In this document: positions 25,034 to 32,356 of the stretch, one piece after another | Layout: each line of letters starts with the position of its first letter | Position numbering within the stretch: position 1 is the stretch's first letter | The notes under the pieces: generated by a model | Told to the model about the DNA's origin: nothing | The model's input: only the letters and a program-made list of their open reading frames with translations | The model's database searches: none | From: CAYMEK01 sp964389305 | GTDB lineage: Bacteria > Spirochaetota > Spirochaetia > SZUA-6 > DRHE01 | DNA length: 64,000 nt | Assembly (NCBI GenBank): GCA_964389305.1 | Contig: CAYMEK010000015.1 | Span: 8,524-72,523, forward strand | Reading direction: 5' to 3' | Program-made: the position numbers and the translations under genes

Positions 25034-25873
25034 ATGGTCCTTCTGGACAGACGGGAATGCAGTGGCTGCGGTTTGTGCGCCCGGATTTGTCACGAGCACT
25101 GCATGAGGCTGGTTGGTGAGGTCATAACCATCGACTACAAGTCCTGCAGCACCTGTACCCAATGCATTGCCGTCTGTCCGGAGAAAGCTCTCTCCTGGAA
25201 CAATATTGCCCCCGTCTCATTCGATAGCAGCCTGCTGCCGTCTATGGAGCAGTTTGACGAGCTGTTGAAAGAAAGGCGAACAACCAGGAGCTTCAGGACA
25301 GAGAGAATCGAACGTGAGACGCTCGAGCGGTTAGTGGACTATGGAGCGTATGCGCCTACCCATAACTTCAACCTTAGAGCAGTGGTAGTGGACGATCCTG
25401 AGATTATCCGGCTCACCGACAGGGTAATCTTTGGCTTTAACAGATGGCTGTACAAGCTTGCCTTCAGGCCAAGATTCATGCCTGTATTGCTCCGGCTTAT
25501 GCCGGTTGTCGTTCGATCTGAATATTTCCGAGCAAGACCCAAACTGGAAGCTTCCCTGAAGATAGGGAGAGCGTTTCAGAGCCCGCCGGCAGCGCTGATC
25601 TTCCTGGTGGGAGACAGGCGGATCCCGCTTTCCCGAGAAAGCGCTCAATACGCCTTGTACAATATTGCCTTGTGCGCGCAACTCCAAGGCATCGGCAGCC
25701 GGAATCTGGTTGGAAACCAAATGATCCTGAATCGAAGCACTGCCATTCGGCGCCGCCTACACCTTGGAAGATACGAATGCATATTCGGCACGTTGGGCAT
25801 TGGCTATCCCTCTATCGTCTTTCGCAACAAGGTTATAGGCAGGAAGATAGACATTAAATGGAACGGCCGGTGA
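25034..25873 (+). CDS. Ferredoxin-nitroreductase fusion protein
   Basis: A 279-residue protein with two domains. Residues 1-60 carry two 4Fe-4S cysteine clusters (CSGCGLCARIC and CSTCTQCIAVC). Residues ~75-279 are an FMN-binding nitroreductase domain, seen from LKERRTTRSFRTERIERETL and the later ALYNIALCAQLQGIGSRN. Such fusions pass electrons from reduced ferredoxin-type partners to nitro, quinone or related acceptors. The true substrate is unknown. The ATG at 25034 gives a compact N-terminus and lies directly after the GNAT stop, with GGGGAAA upstream. Confidence 0.85.
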   Translation: MVLLDRRECSGCGLCARICHEHCMRLVGEVITIDYKSCSTCTQCIAVCPEKALSWNNIAPVSFDSSLLPSMEQFDELLKERRTTRSFRTERIERETLERLVDYGAYAPTHNFNLRAVVVDDPEIIRLTDRVIFGFNRWLYKLAFRPRFMPVLLRLMPVVVRSEYFRARPKLEASLKIGRAFQSPPAALIFLVGDRRIPLSRESAQYALYNIALCAQLQGIGSRNLVGNQMILNRSTAIRRRLHLGRYECIFGTLGIGYPSIVFRNKVIGRKIDIKWNGR

Positions 25874-25916
25874 GGGATTCAAAAAATTTCACAGATTTAG
25901 TAACTTATTATATATT

Positions 25917-26504
25917 ATGAAGCGGTTTATTCTGATTGATTTTGAGAACACGCAGAAGATCGATTTTGATCTGATCGACACAGACGACACGGACATTGCC
26001 ATATTCGTTGGCAGATCCCAAGGTAAAATTCCTTTTCCGCTCGTTCAGAAAACACAGAGGCTCGGCGATCGGGTGAAATGGTTGAAAATAGCTGGAGACG
26101 GGAAAAACAACCTGGATTTTCATATAGCCTATGAGTTGGGCCGAATACGTGAAAGGCATCAAAAGGACATTGACCTGATTGTTCTTTCCAAGGACAGCGG
26201 GTACGATTCTTTGATCAGCTACATCAAGGACTCGGGTGTCACAGCCAGACGGATCGCCAATCTTGCCGAGCTGGCCGAAAACAAGAAACAATTGCCGAAA
26301 TCGAAGTATACACACGACGTAGTGAATAACTTGAAGAAAATCAACTCCCAGCAGCGACCAAGGACCCGCCGTACGCTGCGCAAGCATATAGAATCTTTTC
26401 TGAGAGACAAAGCTAGCTCAAACGATATCGAAGAGATAATCGAAGAAATGTTCGTAAGCGGCCGGATATCCGAGTCAAATGGCCGTTTGAAATACCGACT
26501 TTAG
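25917..26504 (+). CDS. PIN-like/NYN-type nuclease-fold protein
   Basis: A 195-residue protein with an N-terminal PIN-like domain (residues ~1-125) and a helical C-terminus that may be a winged-helix-like domain (~140-195). Acidic residues expected for a metal-dependent ribonuclease are in LIDFENTQ (D8, E10), KNNLDFHIAYELG and LSKDSGYDSLI. Proteins of this type may cut RNA or bind it without cutting. The gene is AT-richer than its neighbours, has TATTAT-type sequences directly upstream of the ATG, and ends the plus-strand run. No antitoxin-like partner is adjacent. Confidence 0.7.
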   Translation: MKRFILIDFENTQKIDFDLIDTDDTDIAIFVGRSQGKIPFPLVQKTQRLGDRVKWLKIAGDGKNNLDFHIAYELGRIRERHQKDIDLIVLSKDSGYDSLISYIKDSGVTARRIANLAELAENKKQLPKSKYTHDVVNNLKKINSQQRPRTRRTLRKHIESFLRDKASSNDIEEIIEEMFVSGRISESNGRLKYRL

Positions 26505-26830
26505 AGCAAGGATGGCGGCAGTTTGCCCGGAATTTCCGTCATCCGTCTATTCCCGGGTGTGGGGCATGCTGCATCGCAGTTATCCTCTTGTTATACCGGA
26601 TATGTCTCACGGCAAACCTGCCGGACTGCGTTGTATTCAACCTAGCGCTGCTAACCTCTGCAAGGTTTACAGAAAGCCTGCAAGGGCTCTAGTGTGCGTG
26701 GAGCTTAAAACCTTCGGTACAGCTGTGCAGTAATAATACCGCAGCAGCCGATCGATACCTGAGGCACTTTGAGCGGACTACTGAAACCTATCTCCTCTCA
26801 CGAGTAGTCAAACAATCACAACTTTTCAGA
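26505..26830. other. 326-base intergenic region
   Basis: Between the PIN-like gene and the end of the minus-strand 74-residue gene. An ORF at 26512-26733 (73 codons) is open but has no family resemblance and an unconvincing composition. The only structure I see is GACTACT (26778-26784) paired with AGTAGTC (26803-26809), which could help terminate the minus-strand genes. No tRNA or other RNA gene is recognised. Confidence 0.4.
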
Positions 26831-27055
26831 TCAATCCGGGTTTTCGGATTCTTCGTTTTCGACTGATCCATCGGCTTCCTCATCCGTATCCTCTTCCGGA
26901 TCAACATCGAGTCCCAGGTACTCAGCCACAAGAGATTCTTCGTCTTGCGGCGATCTGTTGAGCTTTCTCTCTTTCTTCGCTTCTTTTTTCTTTTGCTTGG
27001 CCAGTTCACGTCTTCTCTTCTGTGCACTGTAACCAGAGCGTCTCGACAAAATCAT
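26831..27055 (-). CDS. Small charge-segregated protein (basic N-half, acidic C-half)
   Basis: I do not recognise this 74-residue protein. Residues 1-37 are strongly basic (YSAQKRRRELAKQKKKEAKK), whereas the rest is strongly acidic (DVDPEEDTDEEADG). It lies 48 bases downstream of the RRM protein gene on the same strand, and a link to RNA binding is plausible from both charge and context. The ATG at 27055 directly abuts the purine run GGAAGGGGG. A TTG two codons later at 27049 has a better spacing of 6 bases, so the true start may be there. Confidence 0.5.
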   Translation of the reverse strand: MILSRRSGYSAQKRRRELAKQKKKEAKKERKLNRSPQDEESLVAEYLGLDVDPEEDTDEEADGSVENEESENPD

Positions 27056-27103
27056 CCCCCTTCCACAGTTGCGATTTCGATTCTCAACCTCTCACGGTTT
27101 CGT

Positions 27104-27364
27104 TCAGAATTTGCGTCGTTCGCGGGCGAAATCAACCGTCAAACGCCGTCCGCCGAACTCCTGATCGTGCAAAGCCTGTCTGGCCGCTTCAGCCTGGTCG
27201 GGAGTCGCCATTTCCACGAATCCAAATCCGCGGGGTCTGCCGGTCGTGCGATCGACTACGATGTTGACCGAAGCGACTTCCCCGTACTCGGCGAACAGCT
27301 CACGCAGTTCATCTTCGGATGTAGCGTAACTCATGTTACCTACATACAGCTTGTTTTGGGCCAC
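27104..27364 (-). CDS. RNA-binding protein with one RRM domain
   Basis: A protein of about 86 residues consisting of a single RNA recognition motif: RNP2 as KLYVGNMSYAT and RNP1 as RGFGFVEMAT, with conserved aromatics. Bacterial glycine-rich or cold-shock RRM proteins of this type bind single-stranded RNA. The ATG at 27370 follows AAGGAG without any spacer, so the GTG two codons later (27364), 6 bases from AAGGAG, is taken as the start. It gives the usual N-terminus (M)AQNKLYVGN. The 74-residue charged protein follows. Confidence 0.85.
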   Translation of the reverse strand: MAQNKLYVGNMSYATSEDELRELFAEYGEVASVNIVVDRTTGRPRGFGFVEMATPDQAEAARQALHDQEFGGRRLTVDFARERRKF

Positions 27365-27605
27365 AACCATCTCCTTTCCCAAGATATTGTAAACCATTCC
27401 CTGTCGTTATTACATCTGAACTCACTTGGGAAGTATTCGTTTCTATCGGAGCTGGTTAAGACGATCAGGTATCAAACCACTGCTATAGAAATTCCCGTAC
27501 TGTCCCGAGCGCATCTATCCAATAGAATAGATGAGCAAGTTCAAGCGTAACGCTGATAGTATACAGAATAGAAAGCAACCTGGTCAATGGTATATTCGCC
27601 CCCGC

Positions 27606-28049
27606 TTAAAGCAGTCGCTCCATGGTTACCGTCCAGCCGAGCCGCGTATCCTCCTGCTGGCCGGTCCTGGTATACCCCATCCGCTTATAGAAGCCTACGG
27701 CGGTAAGGCTGGAATCGACGGACAGCTTCCGTACCCCGTCCCGCCTGGCCTGCTCTTCCACGAATTCCAGTAAAGCCCTTCCAATCCCGCCTCCCTGCCT
27801 GTCAGGAGCAACGAAAAAGTTATAAACCCTGTCTCCCTCCACCCCAATGGTGCCGAAGATCTCACCGTTGTCCTCATATAGATAGATCTTGCGTTTCCTC
27901 GCTATACGTTCGAGCTTATCCGGTGAGAAGGCAGCGCTGAGGTTTGCTATTATTTCCAGATCATAGTCGGAGATATTGGTGACCAGAAGGGTATTGCTGA
28001 TCAGGGCGCTTACCTTTTCGAGGTCGGCTCGTTGCAGCCTTCGTATCAT
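27606..28049 (-). CDS. GNAT N-acetyltransferase
   Basis: A 147-residue GNAT-fold acetyltransferase. The start is set at ATG 28049, where the domain begins (MIRRLQRADLEKVSALI); the longer open frame reads into unrelated upstream sequence. The acetyl-CoA loop is APDRQGGGIGRALLEFVEEQ, and the end AVGFYKRMGYTRTG carries the usual tyrosine. The substrate is unknown, and no ribosome-binding site of note is present. It is divergent from glnS. Confidence 0.8.
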   Translation of the reverse strand: MIRRLQRADLEKVSALISNTLLVTNISDYDLEIIANLSAAFSPDKLERIARKRKIYLYEDNGEIFGTIGVEGDRVYNFFVAPDRQGGGIGRALLEFVEEQARRDGVRKLSVDSSLTAVGFYKRMGYTRTGQQEDTRLGWTVTMERLL

Positions 28050-28351
28050 CTGTATACCCGTACTAGGTCCGTATTGTATCGATTCACAGCTGTCTTGGAT
28101 ATAAGGAGAAAGGCTCACCTGCGCCCCGAAAACCAACCCGTTAAGGAACCGGACGCTGAAGCGGTAATCTCGGCGTTTCGACCAGCCGCGGGTTGCTCTG
28201 GAATAAAAGGCCAATATATGGTAGTATCGGGGCTCTTAATTACAGCCCGGTGAACCCGAACGACCGCCGTGGAAATGGGTATAATTGCGGTTGGACCGGT
28301 AGACTTGAAAAGCACGATCAACGCGAGCAACACAGGGAGAGAGATTGGTCG

Positions 28352-30082
28352 GTGAGTAGGAGAAAAAACACAGACGGACTAACCAATGGGCTGCCCACAG
28401 AGCAGTCCTCGCCGAGCCCGGACTTCATCCGGGCAATCGTGATCGAGGATATTAAGAACGGGAAGCGGGATGGGCGGGTGCATACCCGTTTCCCTCCCGA
28501 GCCGAACGGTTATTTGCACATCGGACACGCGAAGTCGATCTCCCTGAACTTCGGCATAGCCGAGGAGTTCGGCGGGCAGTGCAACCTGCGCTTCGATGAT
28601 ACCAATCCGAGCAAGGAGGAGGTGGAGTACGTAGAATCCATCAAGCAGGATGTACGCTGGCTGGGCTTTGATTGGGAGGACAGGGAGTACTATGCCTCCG
28701 ATTACTTCGAGAAGCTCTATGAATATGCGGTCAGGCTGATCCGGGAAGGCAAAGCGTACGTGGACAGCTTGAGCCAGGACAAGATCCGGGAGTATCGGGG
28801 CACCCTGACGGAACCCGGCAGGAACAGCCCGTTCAGGGAACGTTCGGCCGAGGAGAATCTGGAGCTGTTCGAGGGCATGCGCGCCGGCAAGTACCGCGAA
28901 GGAGAGCACGTTTTACGGGCCAAGATTGATATGGGCTCTCCCAATATCAACCTGCGGGACCCCACGATATACAGGATCCGTCATGTGCCCCATCACAGAA
29001 CCGGCTCGGCCTGGTGTATCTATCCCATGTACGACTATGCCCATCCGCTCTCCGATGCGATCGAGGGTATCAGCCACTCGATATGCACACTTGAGTTCGA
29101 GAACAACAGGCCGCTGTACGATTGGTTCATAAGCCAGCTCCAGTTCAAGGACGCCCCTCAGCAGATCGAGTTTGCCCGGCTCAATTTGAGCTACACGGTT
29201 ATGAGCAAGCGAAAACTGCTTGAGCTGGTCCGAGGAGGTCAGGTCAGGGATTGGGATGACCCGCGCATGCCTACGATTTCCGGGCTGCGCCGCCGGGGAT
29301 ACACGCCTGAAGCGATCCGCGCCTTCTGTGAGCGCGTAGGCGTGTCGAAGACGAACAGCATCGCGGATATCTCCCTGCTGGAATACTTCATCCGGGAGGA
29401 CCTGAACAAACGAGCCCCCAGGGTCATGGCCGTGCTGCGCCCTCTGAAGGTGGTGATAGACAATTTCCCTGAAGGAACTGTTGAGCGGCTGGAGGCGGAA
29501 AACAATCCCGAAAATCCCCGGGCCGGAACGCGTACACTGCCCTTTTCGAAGGAGCTATACATAGAGCAGGAGGATTTCAGGGAGCAGCCGCCGAAGAAAT
29601 ATTTCCGCCTGGCTCCGGGGAGAGAGGTGCGCCTGAAGCATGCTTACTATATAACCTGCACCCGGGTTGTGAAGGATGAGGCCACCGGGAAGATCACGGC
29701 ACTGCACTGCACCTATGATCCCGAGACCAGGGGCGGATGGTCCAAGGACGGGCGGAAGGTCCTAGGCACTTTGCATTGGGTGTCCTCTGCTCATGGGCTG
29801 CCGGCGGAAGTGCGGCTCTACAATCAGCTTTTCCTGAAGGAGAATCCGGACGAAGAACCGGAGGGCGTTGACTTCAAGGAGTATCTCAATCCCAACTCCT
29901 TGGAAGTGTTGCAGGGCGCTATGGTAGAGCCGTCCCTGAAGGGGGCAAAACCTGGCAGCCGCTTCCAGTTCCTGCGGCAGGGTTATTTCTGTGTCGACCC
30001 CAATTCAACCGCAGAGCGGCCGGTATTTAACCGCACAGCGACACTGCGGGACACCTGGGCCAAGATAGAAAAAGCCCTGTGA
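28352..30082 (+). CDS. glnS: Glutaminyl-tRNA synthetase
   Basis: Charges tRNA-Gln with glutamine in the cytoplasm. The 576-residue class I synthetase has the family opening RVHTRFPPEPNGYLHIGHAKS (HIGH motif included), the VMSKRKL form of KMSKS at about residue 270, and the anticodon-binding beta-barrels at the C-terminus. GTG at 28352 is chosen as start, leaving ~25 residues before the conserved DFIRAIV segment; the longer frame upstream has no likely start. A TATAAT at 28280-28285 lies upstream without a clear -35. The closely spaced DUF1883 gene is probably co-transcribed. The presence of GlnRS suggests direct glutamine charging. Confidence 0.93.
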   Translation: MSRRKNTDGLTNGLPTEQSSPSPDFIRAIVIEDIKNGKRDGRVHTRFPPEPNGYLHIGHAKSISLNFGIAEEFGGQCNLRFDDTNPSKEEVEYVESIKQDVRWLGFDWEDREYYASDYFEKLYEYAVRLIREGKAYVDSLSQDKIREYRGTLTEPGRNSPFRERSAEENLELFEGMRAGKYREGEHVLRAKIDMGSPNINLRDPTIYRIRHVPHHRTGSAWCIYPMYDYAHPLSDAIEGISHSICTLEFENNRPLYDWFISQLQFKDAPQQIEFARLNLSYTVMSKRKLLELVRGGQVRDWDDPRMPTISGLRRRGYTPEAIRAFCERVGVSKTNSIADISLLEYFIREDLNKRAPRVMAVLRPLKVVIDNFPEGTVERLEAENNPENPRAGTRTLPFSKELYIEQEDFREQPPKKYFRLAPGREVRLKHAYYITCTRVVKDEATGKITALHCTYDPETRGGWSKDGRKVLGTLHWVSSAHGLPAEVRLYNQLFLKENPDEEPEGVDFKEYLNPNSLEVLQGAMVEPSLKGAKPGSRFQFLRQGYFCVDPNSTAERPVFNRTATLRDTWAKIEKAL

Positions 30083-30095
30083 AAAAGGGAGTGGA

Positions 30096-30371
30096 ATGAA
30101 TTATCTGCACTACAAGGTTCACGCCGGTCCAACCAAGGTCATCAAGGTGTCGCTTACGGACAAGGCGAATATACGCCTGCTGGACACACTGAATTACTAC
30201 AAATACAAGATCGGAAAATCCTACCAGAGCAGCAGCGAGTACGCAGGCCAGGTCGCCTGCGTCTTCAAGCCTCCTCACAGGGGCGAGTGGCACGTGGTGG
30301 TGGACCTTAGCGGGCAGGGTGAACAGGTGAGAGCCTTTATCGAGATCGTTGACAGAGATGAGAAGCTGTAG
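30096..30371 (+). CDS. DUF1883 small protein
   Basis: A 91-residue protein matching the DUF1883 pattern: MNYLHYKVHAGPTKVIKVSL, DKANIRLLDTLNYYKYKIG, and GEWHVVVDLSGQG. The family has no established function, and the fold is probably a small beta-sandwich or barrel. It begins 13 bases after the glnS stop with GGAG in the spacer and is likely the second gene of that transcript. Confidence 0.7.
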   Translation: MNYLHYKVHAGPTKVIKVSLTDKANIRLLDTLNYYKYKIGKSYQSSSEYAGQVACVFKPPHRGEWHVVVDLSGQGEQVRAFIEIVDRDEKL

Positions 30372-30464
30372 GAAGCGCCGGCGTCTCGGTTGCCATCCAA
30401 TCGGCCTGCAGCGATGATAAAATAACGAGCCTTTGAGGTAGGAATCGTGGGAGGGAGGTAGCCC

Positions 30465-30644
30465 ATGGCGGATTTGAAGAAGCAACTCGCGGAGAGCAGA
30501 AGAAAGCTCCAGGAGCTTATTCGTTCGCGCTCCTCGGCGACGTGCTCCTCAGTGGTATCATCTGAGATTGATGTTCGTCGAGAAACGGAGATCGAAGAGC
30601 TGGAAGAGGAAATCGAACGGTTGGAGAGACAGGTCAAGAGCTAG
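30465..30644 (+). CDS. 59-residue coiled-coil protein
   Basis: A short gene supported by GGGAGGGAGG a few bases before the ATG and by an amphipathic composition. Residues 3-22 (DLKKQLAESRRKLQELIRSR) and 40-58 (ETEIEELEEEIERLERQVK) form two heptad-like helices separated by a Ser/Thr-rich hinge with one cysteine. The protein likely oligomerises or binds a partner. No family is recognised. It lies 40 bases upstream of the nitroreductase gene on the same strand. Confidence 0.55.
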   Translation: MADLKKQLAESRRKLQELIRSRSSATCSSVVSSEIDVRRETEIEELEEEIERLERQVKS

Positions 30645-30684
30645 CCTGAGAGACCCGAACGTCTGCAGAACCTGGGGCCGTAAT

Positions 30685-31230
30685 ATGGATTTTTTTACGT
30701 TGGCGAGCCGCCGCCAGAGCGTGCGTCGGTTCAGGGACAAGGCTGTGGAGCGGGAGAAGATCATGCGCTGTCTCGAAGCAGCGCGGATTGCTCCCTCCAC
30801 GTCCAACTCCCAGCCGTGGAAGTTCATAGTAATCGATGAGCCGCGGCTGAAAGCGCATCTGGCAGGGCAGACTATCGGACCGCTGCGGTCATTCAACACC
30901 TTTGTCGACCAGGCTCCGGTTCTAGTGGCCGTGCTGGCGGACGGCTCCAACCTGGAGGCCAGGGCGGGACGGCTTGCCCGCAACCTGGACTTCAGTCTGA
31001 TTGATATCGGTATCGCTACCGAGCACTTCTGCCTGCAGGCCACAGAGCTCGGTCTGGGCACCTGTATCCTAGGCTGGTTCCACGAGAGGGCCGTGAAGAA
31101 GGCTCTGGGCGTACCGAAGGGAAGCCGCATCTGCCTGATAGTCGCGCTGGGTTATCCGCAGGAGGAGACTGTCCGGCCCAAGCGCAGAAAGCCTCTCGAG
31201 GCGATATATTGCTACAACCGCTACGCTTGA
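30685..31230 (+). CDS. Nitroreductase-family flavoprotein
   Basis: A 181-residue FMN-dependent oxidoreductase of the nitroreductase family. The N-terminus FTLASRRQSVRRFRDKAVER, APSTSNSQPWKFIVI and the FMN-contacting LGLGTCILGWF segment are characteristic. Its substrates may be quinones, nitro compounds or flavins, and cannot be fixed from sequence. The ATG at 30685 gives the family N-terminus. It follows the coiled-coil gene on the same strand. There is no ferredoxin domain, unlike the nitroreductase at 25034. Confidence 0.87.
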   Translation: MDFFTLASRRQSVRRFRDKAVEREKIMRCLEAARIAPSTSNSQPWKFIVIDEPRLKAHLAGQTIGPLRSFNTFVDQAPVLVAVLADGSNLEARAGRLARNLDFSLIDIGIATEHFCLQATELGLGTCILGWFHERAVKKALGVPKGSRICLIVALGYPQEETVRPKRRKPLEAIYCYNRYA

Positions 31231-31278
31231 AAGCTGTCTTTGCAGCACCCGCAAATTGTATTATGCTTACTATAGAAT

Positions 31279-31827
31279 ATGAAATGGATGCTTATTACCG
31301 TTGCGGCTGCGAGCGCACTTTGGCTGCAAGTTCAGGTAGGAGCGCAAGGAGGTGAGGAGAACGTGGCTATGTCGTTACGAAGCCCGGCGATAGAGGCGGG
31401 GAGCGGGATTGCGAAGAAGTACACCTGTGATGGACGGGATGTTTCGCCTCCGCTGCGCTGGGACGATACACCTGCCGGAATAGGGAGTTATGCCCTGATC
31501 TGTGACGATCCGGACGCCCCTATGGGAACCTGGGTGCATTGGGTTATCTATAATATTCCCGGCACGGTAAGCCAGCTGCCGGAGGCTGTTCCGGCACAGG
31601 AGGAGCTCAAAGACGGCACGCTTCAGGGCAAGAGTGATTTCGGTCGCATCGGCTACGGAGGTCCCTGCCCGCCGCGGGGCAAGCCTCACCGCTATTTCTT
31701 CAAGCTCTACGCCCTGGACGCAATGCTTTCCCTGCCGGCGGGGGCGACCAAGAGCGCCCTTCTCAAGGCCATGGAGGGGCACATCCTGGCCGAAGCACAG
31801 TTCTACGGGACCTACGGCCGCAACTGA
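31279..31827 (+). CDS. Secreted PEBP/YbhB-YbcL family protein
   Basis: A 182-residue phosphatidylethanolamine-binding-protein homologue (Raf kinase inhibitor-like, bacterial YbhB/YbcL branch) with an N-terminal signal peptide ending near VGAQ. The ligand pocket residues are seen in KYTCDGRDVSPPLRW, DDPDAPMGTWVHWVIYNIP and the later GYGGPCPPRGKPHRYFFKLYALD. These bacterial proteins have no settled function. The signal peptide predicts a periplasmic location. AT-rich sequence with TACTAT lies directly upstream of the ATG, but no -35 is clear. Confidence 0.9.
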   Translation: MKWMLITVAAASALWLQVQVGAQGGEENVAMSLRSPAIEAGSGIAKKYTCDGRDVSPPLRWDDTPAGIGSYALICDDPDAPMGTWVHWVIYNIPGTVSQLPEAVPAQEELKDGTLQGKSDFGRIGYGGPCPPRGKPHRYFFKLYALDAMLSLPAGATKSALLKAMEGHILAEAQFYGTYGRN

Positions 31828-31905
31828 GCGGCGAACGGACAGGTGCTTCTTCGAACCCCGGTACCGCGGGAGCGGGACGAAACCCAGGATCGCGCAGTTT
31901 TACTG

Positions 31906-32244
31906 TCAGCAGGTGAGGTGCAGCGCCGCAACCACTTTCTTTTGCCCGGACAGCTCGTTGTAGCGGCGCACGGCTTCGGCCGTTGGAGCGGTAATTACTT
32001 CGATCCCCTGCTGGCGGATCCGCTCTACGAGCTTCCGGGGAACCTTCATGAGCCCGGGCTTTCCCTGACCGATAACCAGGACTTCCGGCTCGTAGCGTAG
32101 CACCTCCTCGAGATCTTCCAGACTCAAGTTGTGCCCCTCCTTACGCCACCAGGACGGATCGACGTGATCGGGGTAGATGATTACATCCGAGTTGTAGGTC
32201 CTGCCATTCACCGTTACCGTACCGAACGCATAGGTATCGATCAT
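31906..32244 (-). CDS. MTH938/NDUFAF3-like protein (DUF498 family)
   Basis: A 112-residue protein with the MTH938 fold. Features are YAFGTVTVNGRTYNSDVIIY at the start, WWRKEGHNLSLEDLEEVL, and PEVLVIGQGKPG; the last is the conserved glycine-rich turn. Eukaryotic relatives assist complex I assembly, but bacterial members have no assigned role. The start at 32244 has GGGAG upstream and a promoter at 32266-32294. The gene is divergent from the DNA methyltransferase gene and convergent with the PEBP gene. Confidence 0.85.
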   Translation of the reverse strand: MIDTYAFGTVTVNGRTYNSDVIIYPDHVDPSWWRKEGHNLSLEDLEEVLRYEPEVLVIGQGKPGLMKVPRKLVERIRQQGIEVITAPTAEAVRRYNELSGQKKVVAALHLTC

Positions 32245-32265
32245 GACTATTTTCTCCCTCCAGCT

Positions 32266-32294
32266 ACGATAGATATTCGCCGGGTGCCGGTCAA
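32266..32294 (-). promoter_or_regulatory. Promoter of the MTH938-like gene
   Basis: On the minus strand, TTGACC (32294-32289), a 17-base spacer and TATCGT (32271-32266), with a 21-base interval to the ATG that contains GGAGGGAG as a conventional ribosome-binding site. Confidence 0.5.
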
Positions 32295-32356
32295 GCGTCG
32301 CAGTGCTCTTTGCAGAGTGCCTGCGGATCGGGTAAGGTGAAAGCCGTGGTTCTGCC

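Noticed and set aside
26512..26733. ORF of 73 codons after the PIN-like gene
   Set aside because: AAGG precedes the ATG, but the translation has no family resemblance and an unstructured mixed composition; left as intergenic.
28280..28285. TATAAT upstream of glnS
   Set aside because: A perfect -10 hexamer but no acceptable -35 at 16-19 bases upstream; noted in the glnS entry and not called as a promoter.
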